NCBI GenBank assembly: GCA_030151225.1 | Contig: JASLEG010000139.1 | Span: forward strand, 1-64,000 | Source: Burkholderia sp. | Lineage (GTDB): Bacteria > Pseudomonadota > Gammaproteobacteria > Burkholderiales > Burkholderiaceae | Length of the DNA: 64,000 bases | Direction: 5' to 3' | Shown here: positions 42,844-52,532 of the stretch, piece by piece | Layout of the letters: each line of letters opens with the position of its first letter | Numbering within the stretch: position 1 is the first letter of the stretch | Program-made: the position numbers and the translations under genes | Notes under the pieces: model-generated | Seen by the model: the letters and a program-made list of their open reading frames with translations, nothing else | Told to the model about the DNA's origin: nothing | Databases searched by the model: none

Positions 42844-44004
42844 TCATCGGTTTTTTTGATGCATGAGGCGCAGCGCGCCGTGTCCCGCATCGAGCGCGCG
42901 CAGCAGCGCGGCCTTGATTCGCCGGGCGAACGGCCGCTCCACGGCCAGATGCACGGCCAGCGCCAGTGCAATGGCGGCGGCGATCACGCCCCAGAACAGC
43001 AGGTCGCGGTCGAGCGCGCCGCCGGCCAGGTTGAAGGCCATGTAGCCGAGGTTCTGGTGCAGCAGGTAGAGCGGGTAGCTGATCGCGCCGAGCCACACCC
43101 AGGCCGGGTGTGCCACGATCGGCCGGGTGCGCAGCGCGAGCGCGAGCATCGCCAGATAGAACGCGCTCATCGCGGTGGCCACCACCGGCAGGCCGATCGG
43201 CGCGGCCGGGAAGTTTTCGTCGAATTCGGCCACCAGCTGCGCCTCGTGATGCAGCGACAGCGCCCAGGCCGCGGCCACCAGCGCGATGCGCGCCGGCGAG
43301 AGGCCGTGCAGCCGGATCAGGTAGCAGGCCGCGCCGCCGATGAAGAAGCCGGCGTAATCGGTGATCAGGAAGCCCTTGAGCTTGATGGCCGGCACCAGCT
43401 CCACCAGCACGGTGAGCGCAAGCCATACATAGAGCCAGCGCTCGGCGCGGTGGATCTGGCGGAACAGCAGCACGATCGCCACCAGCCGGTAGAAGCGCAG
43501 CTCGGTGCCGAGCGACCAGTACGCGCCGTCGATCGGCTGCTGGCCGAAGCCGCCGCCGAGCATCAGCAGGTTCACGAGGTATTGCGGCCAGCTGGCCGTG
43601 AAGCGGCCGCCGCCGAACGCGAGGGTGGCCGCGAAGCTCAGCGTGCAGCACACCCAGAACGCCGGCAGCAGCCGCGAGGCGCGCGAGGCCACGAACTTGC
43701 GGAAGCTCGCGTCGCCGGCCGTCATCAGGATCACGAAGCCGCTGATCATGAAGAACAGGTGCACGCCCAGGAAACCGTAGCGCGCCACCGGCTCGAGCGC
43801 CGGCACGTGCATCTCGGTCAGGCCGTCGGCGGCGTGGCCGCGGAACGCGTAATGGAACAGCACCACGGCAAGGGCCGCGAAGAAGCGCAGCAGGTCGAGT
43901 TCGGGCAGGCGGACGGACTTCACGGGAGGGCGGCGTGCGAGGCCGCAAGCGGAATGATGGATCGGTTGTTTGCCATAAAAAAATGGCATTGAAAAGTCCG
44001 TCAA
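42844..44004 (-). CDS. Acyltransferase 3 family membrane protein (TTG start)
   Basis: 386 residues, about ten membrane segments. Family marks are ELDLLRFFAALAVVLFHYAF (catalytic His in LFHYAF), GVHLFFMISGFVILM and a late Tyr/Leu-rich YPLYLLHQNLG. Such enzymes O-acylate polysaccharides or lipids at the inner membrane. TTG at 44004 has GAGGA six bases upstream; the first Met is five codons later and too far from it. A GTG at 43923 is a possible shorter start. Confidence 0.88.
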   Translation of the reverse strand: MTDFSMPFFYGKQPIHHSACGLARRPPVKSVRLPELDLLRFFAALAVVLFHYAFRGHAADGLTEMHVPALEPVARYGFLGVHLFFMISGFVILMTAGDASFRKFVASRASRLLPAFWVCCTLSFAATLAFGGGRFTASWPQYLVNLLMLGGGFGQQPIDGAYWSLGTELRFYRLVAIVLLFRQIHRAERWLYVWLALTVLVELVPAIKLKGFLITDYAGFFIGGAACYLIRLHGLSPARIALVAAAWALSLHHEAQLVAEFDENFPAAPIGLPVVATAMSAFYLAMLALALRTRPIVAHPAWVWLGAISYPLYLLHQNLGYMAFNLAGGALDRDLLFWGVIAAAIALALAVHLAVERPFARRIKAALLRALDAGHGALRLMHQKNR

Positions 44005-44071
44005 AAAGATTCCTCAAGATTTTCTGCAAACAACCGTTAAAGGCGGATACCGCGAACCGTTTCCTTACGAT

Positions 44072-46045
44072 ATGACTGCACTGCTTCCCCGTCGCGCCGG
44101 CATCGGCCCGCGGCTCGCCATCCTGTCCTGCCTGCTGTTCGCCGTGAGCCTGGCCGGCTTCGCCTGGGCGCTGACGCGCTCGGCCGGCGAGCAGGTCACC
44201 GCGCAGGTGCTGCAGCGCATCGCCGATCAGGATCGCGCGATCGCCGACACGATCGCGCTGGTGGACCGCGCGCTCGGCGCGGAGGTGGGCCGCTCGATGA
44301 CGCAGTTCGAGAGCCTGCTGCCCGGCGATTTTTCGATCGACGCCGCGCAAACGATTCACATCGAAAGCCTCGACGCGCCCACGCTGAAGGTGGGCGAGCG
44401 CGTGCTCGATCTGGACTTCTCGACGCCCGACGCATTCCTCGCGCGCAGCGGCGCGATCGCCACGGTGTTCGCGCGCAGCGGCGACGATTTCGTGCGCGTC
44501 ACCACCTCCCTGAAGAAGGCCGACGGCACGCGCGCGATCGGCACGCTGCTCGACCGCAGGAGCCCGGCCTATGCGCCGGTGCTCGACGGGCGCAGCTACA
44601 CCGGGCTGGCGGCGCTGTTCGGCAAGCGCTACATCACGCAGTACAAGCCGATCCGCGATGCGGGCGGGCGCGTGATCGGCGCGCTGTTCGTGGGCGTGGA
44701 CGTGGGCGCCGAGATCGCGGCGATCGAGGCCGGCATCCGCGAGCAGAAGATCGGCGAGAGCGGCTACTTCCTCGTGCTCGATGCGTCGAGCGGCCCCGAT
44801 CGCGGCAAGTTCGTCGTGCATCCGCGCGCCGAAGGGCAGCGCGGCGACGAGGCGAGCGCGCCGTTCGCGCGCATGCTCGACGCGCAGCAGGGCCAGTTCG
44901 CGTTCCGCTCCGCCGACGCGGCGCTGGGCGAGACCGCCGCGCGCGACAAGTACGTGTCGTTCCGCACCGTGCCCGAATGGCACTGGCTGGTGGCCGGCAT
45001 CGCGCCGCGCGACGAGGTGATGGCCGGCGTGACGGCCACCCGCGACCGCTTCCTGCTGGTGGGGCTCGCGCTGGTGCTGGTGTTCGGCGCGCTGTTCGTG
45101 CTGGCGGTGCGGCGGCTCGTGAGCCGGCCGCTCGAGGCGGCCGTGCATGCATCGGAGCGGCTCGCGGCCGGCGACCTGAGCGTGCGGCTGGTGGCCGGCG
45201 GTGCGGCGGGCGGCATGGCGCGCGACGACGAGATCGGCCGCCTGGTGCGCGCCATCGACGGCATCGGCGACGGTCTCGCGCGGATCGTGGCGCAGGTGCG
45301 CGAGGGCGCGTCGGACATGGCCGCGCGCACCGGCCAGATCGCGGGCGGCAGCGGCGACATCGCCGGGCGCATCGCGGCGCAGGCCGGCAACCTCGAGCGC
45401 ACGGCCGCCAGCATGGAGCAGCTGACCTCGAACGTGCAGCAGAACGCCGAACATGCGCTGCAGGCCGACCAGCTCGTGTCGGGCGCCTCGAGCGCGGCGC
45501 GCGACGGCGGCGAGGCGGTGGGCCGCGTGGTGTCCACCATGGACGAGATCGGCCGTGCCGCGCAGCGCATCGCCGACATCACCAGCGTGATCGAGAGCAT
45601 CGCGTTCCAGACCAACATCCTCGCGCTCAACGCGGCCGTGGAAGCGGCGCGCGCGGGCGAGCAGGGGCGCGGCTTCGCGGTGGTGGCGGGCGAGGTGCGG
45701 GCACTCGCGCAGCGCAGCGCGGCGTCGGTGCGCGAGATCGAGCAGCTGGTGGCGGAATCGACCGAGACGGTCGGGCGCGGCGCCCGGATCGCCGGCGAGG
45801 CGAGCGCCACGATGGAGGGCATCGTGCAGCAGGTGAGCCACGTCAGCGCGATCATCGGCGAGATCAGCCAGGCCTCGCGCGAGCAGTCGCAGGCGATCGA
45901 GCAGGTCAATCAGGCCGTCACGGAGATCGGCGAGGCCACCCAGCAGAACGCGCAGGTGGTGGACGCGGCCCGGCGTCAGGCGGTGGCGCTGCGCGACGAG
46001 GCGGAAAAACTGGCCGGCGCGGTCAGCGTGTTCAAGCTGCGCTGA
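44072..46045 (+). CDS. Methyl-accepting chemotaxis protein with Cache sensor
   Basis: 657 residues: first membrane helix about 13-35, a large periplasmic Cache domain (LFGKRYITQYKPIRDAGGRVIGALFVGVDV and the PEWHWLVAGIAPRDEV end in outline), second helix near 325-345, HAMP, then the signalling domain with IAFQTNILALNAAVEAARAG (trimmed) and GEVRALAQRS. Cache receptors of this kind bind amino or organic acids. Divergent from the acyltransferase gene. Confidence 0.95.
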   Translation: MTALLPRRAGIGPRLAILSCLLFAVSLAGFAWALTRSAGEQVTAQVLQRIADQDRAIADTIALVDRALGAEVGRSMTQFESLLPGDFSIDAAQTIHIESLDAPTLKVGERVLDLDFSTPDAFLARSGAIATVFARSGDDFVRVTTSLKKADGTRAIGTLLDRRSPAYAPVLDGRSYTGLAALFGKRYITQYKPIRDAGGRVIGALFVGVDVGAEIAAIEAGIREQKIGESGYFLVLDASSGPDRGKFVVHPRAEGQRGDEASAPFARMLDAQQGQFAFRSADAALGETAARDKYVSFRTVPEWHWLVAGIAPRDEVMAGVTATRDRFLLVGLALVLVFGALFVLAVRRLVSRPLEAAVHASERLAAGDLSVRLVAGGAAGGMARDDEIGRLVRAIDGIGDGLARIVAQVREGASDMAARTGQIAGGSGDIAGRIAAQAGNLERTAASMEQLTSNVQQNAEHALQADQLVSGASSAARDGGEAVGRVVSTMDEIGRAAQRIADITSVIESIAFQTNILALNAAVEAARAGEQGRGFAVVAGEVRALAQRSAASVREIEQLVAESTETVGRGARIAGEASATMEGIVQQVSHVSAIIGEISQASREQSQAIEQVNQAVTEIGEATQQNAQVVDAARRQAVALRDEAEKLAGAVSVFKLR

Positions 46046-46084
46046 GCCGGCGGGCCGCCACGCGCGCGGCCCTTCCTCCGTGCT

Positions 46085-46816
46085 TCAGTGCTTCAGGAAG
46101 CCGCCGAAGCGGGCGCGGATCTCGTCGACCTGCGAGAGCGTGCCCGACAGATGCGCGCGCAGCGCCTGCTGCGCGCCCACCGGATCGCCGGCCGCGATGG
46201 CCGCGACGATCGCCGCGTGCTGGTCGAGCACGCGTTCGGTCTTGCCCGGGATCGGCACGTGCAGGTTGCGCAGCCGGTCCAGATGGCCGCTCTGCTTGCG
46301 CACCAGCGCCCACAGGCCGCTCACGTCGGCCGCGTCGTACATCAGGCGGTGAAACGCCTGATCGGCGTGCACGAATTCCACGTAGTTCTCGCGCGCGGCG
46401 TGCATGCGCTGCAGCTCGATGGCGTCCTCGAGCCTCGCCACCAGCGCCGGCGGCGTGTCGCTGGCGAGCCGGTGCACCACTTCCAGTTCGATCGAGCGCC
46501 GCAGGAACAGCTGCTGGCGCGCCAGCGTCACGTCGATCGAGCTGACCACCGTGGCGTGCTGCGGAAAGATGTCCACCAGCCCTTCCTCGCCGAGCCGGAT
46601 CAGCGCATCGCGGATCGGCGTCTGGCTCAGCCCGTACAGCGCGGCCAGGTCGGCGCGCTGCAGCACCGTGCCCGGCGCGATCCGCATGTCCACGATCAGC
46701 TCGCGCAGATGTTCGAACACCTGCGGCGCGGCATGGCGCGAGCGGTCGAACGACGGGGCGATCAATTCGGAAAGGGCGGCGGCGGTGGCCGGGGCGTCGG
46801 AATGCGTCGGGGTCAT
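46085..46816 (-). CDS. GntR/FCD-type regulator of the sugar-acid cluster
   Basis: 243 residues from the ATG at 46816 (an in-frame ATG at 46858 adds 14). Winged helix VFEHLRELIVDMRIAPGTVL and LAALYGLSQTPIRDALIRLGEEGLV (outline), then an FCD domain with DQAFHRLMYDAADVSGL and LDQHAAIVAAIAAGD. Metal-site residues of FCD (Asp, His, His) are present. Divergent from the first MFS gene, whose promoter contains a perfect dyad; likely repressor of the transporter-dehydratase genes. Confidence 0.9.
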   Translation of the reverse strand: MTPTHSDAPATAAALSELIAPSFDRSRHAAPQVFEHLRELIVDMRIAPGTVLQRADLAALYGLSQTPIRDALIRLGEEGLVDIFPQHATVVSSIDVTLARQQLFLRRSIELEVVHRLASDTPPALVARLEDAIELQRMHAARENYVEFVHADQAFHRLMYDAADVSGLWALVRKQSGHLDRLRNLHVPIPGKTERVLDQHAAIVAAIAAGDPVGAQQALRAHLSGTLSQVDEIRARFGGFLKH

Positions 46817-46901
46817 TGCGGTGCTTGCTTGCGTGCGTGGGGCGGGCCTGGCCGGCATGCAGGCATGCCGGCAGCCGCCACGATACCAAACTCCCGCTTC
46901 A

Positions 46902-46930
46902 TTGACGCACTAATGTTTTAGTGTTTTAAT
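46902..46930 (+). promoter_or_regulatory. Sigma-70 promoter with embedded dyad CACTAA-N4-TTAGTG
   Basis: -35 TTGACG (46902-46907), 17-bp spacer, -10 TTTAAT (46925-46930). The inverted repeat CACTAATGTTTTAGTG (46908-46923) fills the spacer exactly, which is how an FCD-type GntR repressor would block polymerase. Directs the MFS gene at 47002. Confidence 0.8.
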
Positions 46931-47001
46931 CCGCTCGCATCGGGTGGACGATGCCGCGAGGCGGGGCGCTCCGCCCGCACAAGACGATATCGGAGACACT
47001 C

Positions 47002-48348
47002 GTGAAAACCGCGAAGCAAGCCACCGCACCCGCGCCATCGCCGGCCTCGCCGCTCGGCCGAGCCGTGGCTAAGATCGAACGCCGCGTGCTGCCGCTGTTC
47101 GTGATCATGTTCATCGTCAATTACATCGATCGCGTGAACATCGGCTTCGTGCGCGAGCACCTGGCCAGCGACATCGGCATCGGCGCAGCCGCCTACGGGC
47201 TGGGCGCGGGGCTGTTCTTCGTGGGCTACGCGATCTTCGAGGTGCCCTCGAACCTGCTGCTCGCGCGCTACGGCGCGAAGGCCTGGCTCACCCGCATCAT
47301 GCTGACCTGGGGCCTGGCCGCCACGGCCATGGCCTTCGTGCGCGGCGAGACCTCGTTCTACGTGCTGCGTTTCCTGCTCGGCGTGGCCGAGGCGGGCTTC
47401 TTTCCCGGCGTCATCTACTACTTCACGCAATGGCTGCCCGCCAGCGCGCGCGGCCGCGCGATGGCGGTGTTCCTGAGCGGCTCGGCGCTGGCCTCGATCC
47501 TGGCCGGGCCGGTGTCGGGCGCGCTGCTGCAGATCGGCGGCTTCGGCCTGCACGGCTGGCAATGGATGTTCGTGGTGGAGGGCGCGGCCTCGATCGTGCT
47601 GTGCGCGGTGGTGTGGTTCTGGCTCGATTCGCGGCCGGCCGACGCGCGCTGGCTGCACGACGACGAGCGCCGCGCCGTGGCCGACACGATCGCGGCCGAG
47701 CAGGCCGAGCGCGAACGCGAGCGCGGCCGCCACGGCGCGCACGCCTCGCCGTTCGCGCTGCTGGCCGACCCGAAGATCCTGCTGTACTGCTTCATCTACT
47801 TCGCGGTGTCGCTGACGATCTACGGCGCCACCTTCTGGCTGCCCGGCATCATCCGCAAGATGGGCAGCTATTCCGATTTCCAGGTGGGCCTGTTCAATTC
47901 GATTCCGTGGCTGGTCTCGATCGTGGCGATGTACGGCTTCGCCGCGCTGGCCGCGCGCTTTCGCAACCAGCCGCTGTGGACCTCGGTGGCGCTCGTGATC
48001 GCGGCGGCCGGGATGTTCGTGTCGACCTTCGGTGGCGCGGCCTTCGCCTTCGTGTCGATCTGCTTCGCCGCGGTGGGCTTCAAGGCCGCCTCGTCGCTGT
48101 TCTGGCCGATTCCTCAGAATCATCTCGATGCGCGCATCGCCGCCGGCGTGATCGCGCTGATCAACTCGATCGGCAATCTGGGCGGCTTCGTGGCGCCGGC
48201 CGTGTTCGGCTGGCTCGAACAGCATACCGGCTCGATCCGCGGCGGCCTGACCGGGCTTGCCGTCACCTCGCTGATCGCCGCGGCCGCCGTGTGGATGACG
48301 CGCGGCGCGCGCCATCGCGCCGAACCGCTGCCGCGCCGCGCGGGCTGA
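47002..48348 (+). CDS. MFS transporter, anion:cation symporter family
   Basis: 448 residues, 12 membrane segments. VNYIDRVNIGFV in helix 1, VPSNLLLARYGAKAW loop and LGVAEAGFFPGVIYY match the ACS family (phthalate, tartrate, galactonate transporters). GTG start at 47002 with CGGAGA six bases before; an upstream ATG at 46951 has no RBS. First gene downstream of the dyad promoter; 43 bp before the dehydratase gene. Confidence 0.92.
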   Translation: MKTAKQATAPAPSPASPLGRAVAKIERRVLPLFVIMFIVNYIDRVNIGFVREHLASDIGIGAAAYGLGAGLFFVGYAIFEVPSNLLLARYGAKAWLTRIMLTWGLAATAMAFVRGETSFYVLRFLLGVAEAGFFPGVIYYFTQWLPASARGRAMAVFLSGSALASILAGPVSGALLQIGGFGLHGWQWMFVVEGAASIVLCAVVWFWLDSRPADARWLHDDERRAVADTIAAEQAERERERGRHGAHASPFALLADPKILLYCFIYFAVSLTIYGATFWLPGIIRKMGSYSDFQVGLFNSIPWLVSIVAMYGFAALAARFRNQPLWTSVALVIAAAGMFVSTFGGAAFAFVSICFAAVGFKAASSLFWPIPQNHLDARIAAGVIALINSIGNLGGFVAPAVFGWLEQHTGSIRGGLTGLAVTSLIAAAAVWMTRGARHRAEPLPRRAG

Positions 48349-48391
48349 CCCGCCGCCGCGCCGCTCCCTCCCTCATCATTCAGGAATCCGC

Positions 48392-49666
48392 ATGAAGATC
48401 ACTCGCGTCACCGTCACCCCGATCGCGTTCAAGGACGCGCCGCTGCTCAACGCGGCCGGCATCCACGAGCCCTATGCGCTGCGCTCGATCATCGAGATCG
48501 AGACCGACACCGGCCACATCGGCCTGGGCGAGAGCTACGGCGACGCGCCGGCGCTGGCCGTGCTCGACGCGGTGAAGGGCGAGCTGATCGGCCTCGATCC
48601 GTTCAGGCTGAACCGGCTGCGCGAGATCGTGCGCGGCGTGGTGGCGAAGCAGGCGCCCGCCAGCGCGGCCGGCGCCGAGCTCGCGCCGGGCTCGCACGCG
48701 AGCAAGGCCGTGAGCAACGCGTATTCGGCCTTCGAGGTGGCCTGCCTGGATGCGCAGGCGCGCTACCTGAACGCGCCGCTGGTGGACCTGCTCGGCGGCG
48801 CGGTGCGGCGCGAGGTGCCGTTCAGCGCCTACCTGTTCTTCAAGTACGCGCAGCACGTGGACAGCCCCTACGCGCCGGACGCGTGGGGCGAGGCGCTCGG
48901 CGAGGAACAGATCGTGGCGCAGGCGCGCCGCATGATCGACGATTACGGTTTCGAGAGCATCAAGCTGAAGGCCGGCGCGCTCGATCCCGAGCACGAGGTG
49001 GCCTGCATCAAGGCGCTCGGGCGCGCGTTCCCGAACGCGCCGCTGCGCATCGATCCGAACGGCAACTGGTCGCTCGACACCGCGCTGCGCATGGCCGAGC
49101 TGCTCGGCAGCGATCTGCAGTACTACGAGGATCCGACGCCGGGCCTCGAGGGCATGGCCGAGCTGCACCGTCGCACCGGCATGCCGCTGGCCACCAACAT
49201 GGTGGTGACCGATTTCGACGAATTCCGCCGCAGCGTGGCGCTGAACAGCGTGCAGATCGTGCTGGCCGATCACCATTACTGGGGCGGCCTGCGCGACACG
49301 CAGCAGCTCGCGCGCATGTGCGACGCCTTCGGCATCGGCGTGTCGATGCATTCGAACTCGCACCTCGGCATCAGCCTGATGGCGATGACGCACGTGGCCG
49401 CCTCGGTGGAGAACCTCTCCTATGCGTGCGACACGCATTACCCGTGGCAGGAGCCCGACGAGGAAGTGGTGAAGGGCGGCAAGCTGCCGATCACGGGTGG
49501 CTGCGTGGCGCTGACCGACGCGCCGGGCCTGGGCCTCGAGATCGACCGCGAGCAGCTGATGAAGCTGCACGAGCTGTACAGGACCTGCGGTATCCGCCAG
49601 CGCGACGACGTGGGGCAGATGCGCAAGTACAAGCCGGACTGGACGAACAGGAAGCCGCGCTTCTGA
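48392..49666 (+). CDS. Glucarate-dehydratase-like enolase-superfamily enzyme
   Basis: 424 residues. Active-site pattern of glucarate dehydratase: Lys191-x-Lys193 (IKLKAG), Asp221 and Asn223 (RIDPNGNW), Glu246 (YYEDP), Asn269 (ATNMVVTDFD), ADHHYWGG and His320 (SMHSNSHLGIS). It dehydrates an acid sugar, with D-glucarate or L-idarate as the first guess, to a 5-keto-4-deoxy sugar acid. Between two MFS genes. Whether it is true GudD or the GudX paralogue cannot be told. Confidence 0.9.
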   Translation: MKITRVTVTPIAFKDAPLLNAAGIHEPYALRSIIEIETDTGHIGLGESYGDAPALAVLDAVKGELIGLDPFRLNRLREIVRGVVAKQAPASAAGAELAPGSHASKAVSNAYSAFEVACLDAQARYLNAPLVDLLGGAVRREVPFSAYLFFKYAQHVDSPYAPDAWGEALGEEQIVAQARRMIDDYGFESIKLKAGALDPEHEVACIKALGRAFPNAPLRIDPNGNWSLDTALRMAELLGSDLQYYEDPTPGLEGMAELHRRTGMPLATNMVVTDFDEFRRSVALNSVQIVLADHHYWGGLRDTQQLARMCDAFGIGVSMHSNSHLGISLMAMTHVAASVENLSYACDTHYPWQEPDEEVVKGGKLPITGGCVALTDAPGLGLEIDREQLMKLHELYRTCGIRQRDDVGQMRKYKPDWTNRKPRF

Positions 49667-49740
49667 GCGAGTGGGCGGCGCCGGCGCCGCTCCCCCGCCG
49701 GCAACACGACAACGAAAACGAATCGAGACGGAGACACGAG

Positions 49741-51093
49741 ATGAGCGCACCGATCGCGGGCGACCCCCGCGCGCCGGCCACGAGCCGCTACCGCTGGACC
49801 CTCTGCGCGATGATGTTCTTCGCGACCACCATCAACTACATGGATCGCCAGACGCTCGGCCTGCTCGCGCCGCTGATGCAGGCCGACATCGGCTGGAGCC
49901 AGGTGCAGTACGCGCAGACGGTGATGATCTTCACGGCGGCCTACGCGGCGGGGCTGATGCTGTTCGGCCGGATCGCCGACCGGCTCTCCACGAAACTCGT
50001 GTACGGCGGCGCGATGGGGCTGTGGAGCGCGGCGGCGATGCTGCACGCGCTGGCCGCGAGCGTGCCCGGCTTCGCGGCGGTGCGCGGGCTGCTGGGCTTC
50101 GCGGAGGCGTCGAACTTCCCGGTGGCGCTGCGCACCACGGCCGTGTGGTTCCCGAGGGCCGAGCGCGCGTTCGCCACCGGCATCTGGAACATGGGCGCGA
50201 CCGTGGGCGGCGTGGTGGCGCCGGCCGTGATCCCGGTGATGGCGGCGCTGTGGGGCTGGCGCGTGAGCTTCGCGGTGAGCGGGGCGATCGGCTTCGTGTG
50301 GCTGGCCGCGTGGTGGCGCATGTACCGGCCGCCGGCCGAGCATCCGCGCGTGTCCGCGGCCGAGCTGGCGCTGATCGAGGGCGACCATGCGGAACGCGAG
50401 TCGGCCGCTGCCGCAACCGCCGCGCAGCCCGAGCGCAAGGTCGGCTGGCTCGCGGTGCTGCGCCACCGCGAGGCGTGGGCATTCATGGTCGGCAAGCTGC
50501 TGACCGATCCGATCTGGTGGTTCTATCTGTTCTGGCTGCCGAAGTGGCTCAACGAGGCGAACGGCATCGACGTGCAGCATATGGGCCCGCCGCTGGTGGT
50601 GATCTACGCGATGGCCTGCGGCGGCAGCGTGCTGGGCGGCTGGGCCTCGTCGCGGCTGATCGCGCGCGGCGTGCGCGTGAACCGCGCGCGCAAGCTCGTG
50701 ATGGCGGTGTGCGCGCTGTGCGTGACGCCGATCGCGCTGCTCTCGCAGTTCCACACCTTGTGGTTCGCCGTGTTCGCGGTGGGGCTCGCGGCGGCCGCGC
50801 ATCAGGGCTGGTCGGCCAACCTCGTGACCACCGTGTCCGACGTGTTCCCGCGCCGCGCGGTGGGCACCGTGATCGGCGTCGGCGGCGCGATGGGCATGCT
50901 CGGCTCCTTCCTGTTCTCGGGCGTGATCGGCGAGACGCTGCAGCGCACCGGGCAGTACTGGGCGCTGTTCGCGATCGGCGCGCTGGCCTATCTGGTCGCG
51001 CTCGCGATCCTGCATGCGCTGATGCCGCGCATGACGCCGGTCGTGCTCGATGCCGACGGCGCCGCGGCGACGGGGCAGTCCATGCACGTTTGA
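49741..51093 (+). CDS. MFS transporter, hexuronate (ExuT)-like
   Basis: 450 residues, 12 membrane segments. TTINYMDRQTLGLLAP, GFAEASNFPVALRTTAVWF and LPKWLNEANGIDV are typical of the ExuT/GudP/GarP branch. Likely takes up the sugar acid used by the neighbouring dehydratase. RBS GGAG nine bases before the ATG; 74 bp after the dehydratase. Confidence 0.92.
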   Translation: MSAPIAGDPRAPATSRYRWTLCAMMFFATTINYMDRQTLGLLAPLMQADIGWSQVQYAQTVMIFTAAYAAGLMLFGRIADRLSTKLVYGGAMGLWSAAAMLHALAASVPGFAAVRGLLGFAEASNFPVALRTTAVWFPRAERAFATGIWNMGATVGGVVAPAVIPVMAALWGWRVSFAVSGAIGFVWLAAWWRMYRPPAEHPRVSAAELALIEGDHAERESAAAATAAQPERKVGWLAVLRHREAWAFMVGKLLTDPIWWFYLFWLPKWLNEANGIDVQHMGPPLVVIYAMACGGSVLGGWASSRLIARGVRVNRARKLVMAVCALCVTPIALLSQFHTLWFAVFAVGLAAAAHQGWSANLVTTVSDVFPRRAVGTVIGVGGAMGMLGSFLFSGVIGETLQRTGQYWALFAIGALAYLVALAILHALMPRMTPVVLDADGAAATGQSMHV

Positions 51094-51325
51094 TATAAGA
51101 CATCGTACAAGTAATATCGGACGGATTCACGAGCTGATCGACAGATTGGCGGGCGAAACACGGTCGCGATTGCAGTAAACGCCACAATGACATACGATGA
51201 CGCACAACTTATCTGAGCCGGATCCGATCCAGCCTCGCCGGGCGCCACGCACCCGGGCACCCTGAACCGCCCCTGCGCGGGCAGGGCGGAGACACGCATC
51301 GGTCCGGTGGTTTCGAGAGTCGCCC

Positions 51326-52468
51326 GTGAAAATCACCGCTGTCGAAGTTCTCCGCCTGTCGCTCGCGTTCGATGCCGGACGCCGTCCCGCCACCGAGACC
51401 GAAGCCGCCGCCGACACCTACAACGCCGCCGACCGCTCGCTGCGCCGCATGGAGACGCTGCTCGTCAAGCTCACCGACGACGCGGGCCGCACCGGCTGGG
51501 GCGAGGCGTTCGGCCACCTGATCAATCCCGTCACCTTTGCGGCGCTCGAGGGCCCGGTGGGGCGCTGGTTCCGCGGCGTGGAGTTCGAGCCGACGCTGGA
51601 CGGCATCGCCGCGCTGCGCGATCGTGCCGATCACGCGCTGCACGCGTTCGGCCGCACCGGCCCCGTGCTCTACGCGCTGTCGGCGATCGACACCGCGCTG
51701 CACGATCTCGCCGCGCAGGCGGCCGGGCTGCCGCTGTATCGCTGGCTCGGCGGGCGGCGCGACACGATCGACGTGTACGCGAGCCTGGTCAGCTACCAGA
51801 ACGAACCCGAGGAAGTGGCGCGCCACGTGCGCCGCGCCTGGGACGAGGGCTTCCGCACGATCAAGCTGCACGAAACCGGGCAGCCCGCCATCGCCGCCGC
51901 GCGCGCCGCGCTGCCGGCCGCCGGCCAGCTGATGGTGGACGTGAACTGCCCGTGGAGCGCCACGGAAGCGGCCGAGCGCGTGGCCGCGCTGCGCGACCTG
52001 GGCCTCGGCTGGCTCGAGGAGCCGGTGTGGCCGTGCGACGACGTGGCCGGCATCGCCAGGGTGCGCGCGCTAGGCGTGCCGGTGGCCGCGGGCGAGAACG
52101 CCTCGGGCCTGGCCGGCTTTCGCGAGCTGTTCGAGCGCGGCGCGCTCGACGTGGCGCAGCCGAGCATCGCCAAGATCGGCGGCCCGACCGGCATGCGCGC
52201 CGTGATCGCGCTGGCCGGCCAGTACGGCGTGCGCGTGGTGCCGCATTGCTTCTATTACGGCGCCGGCCTGCTCGCCACCGCGCACGTGGTGGCCACGCTG
52301 CCCGACGACGTCGCGCTCGAAATCCCGTATCTCGACTGGCCCGAGCGCCTGCACGCGGCGCAGCGGCCCGGCGCGCGGCTCGCGCTGCCGGACACGCCGG
52401 GCCTCGGCTTCGCGCCCGACACCGCGCTGCTCGAACGCAACCTGATCGCGCGCGCCATGCTCGACTGA
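51326..52468 (+). CDS. Mandelate-racemase-type enolase-superfamily enzyme with K-x-H motif (GTG start)
   Basis: 380 residues. Ligands Asp205 (VDVNCPW), Glu231 (LEEPVWP) and Glu257 (AGENASG); His307 (PHCFYYGAG). The second-strand motif is Lys180-x-His182 (IKLHET), in place of the more common Lys-x-Lys. Late His suggests an acid-sugar dehydratase. Start GTG; no RBS of note. Second dehydratase-transporter module of the region; the 232-bp gap before it (51094-51325) is AT-richer and may hold its promoter. Confidence 0.87.
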   Translation: MKITAVEVLRLSLAFDAGRRPATETEAAADTYNAADRSLRRMETLLVKLTDDAGRTGWGEAFGHLINPVTFAALEGPVGRWFRGVEFEPTLDGIAALRDRADHALHAFGRTGPVLYALSAIDTALHDLAAQAAGLPLYRWLGGRRDTIDVYASLVSYQNEPEEVARHVRRAWDEGFRTIKLHETGQPAIAAARAALPAAGQLMVDVNCPWSATEAAERVAALRDLGLGWLEEPVWPCDDVAGIARVRALGVPVAAGENASGLAGFRELFERGALDVAQPSIAKIGGPTGMRAVIALAGQYGVRVVPHCFYYGAGLLATAHVVATLPDDVALEIPYLDWPERLHAAQRPGARLALPDTPGLGFAPDTALLERNLIARAMLD

Positions 52469-52532
52469 CGCGGCACCCGGCCCGACACTCGCACGCAGTA
52501 CCACGCATTCCAATAACGACCCAGGAGACACG

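Noticed and set aside
41190..46045. Repeat caused by two chemoreceptor genes
   Set aside because: The shared signalling-domain sequence reflects normal family conservation between two different receptors, not a recent duplication.
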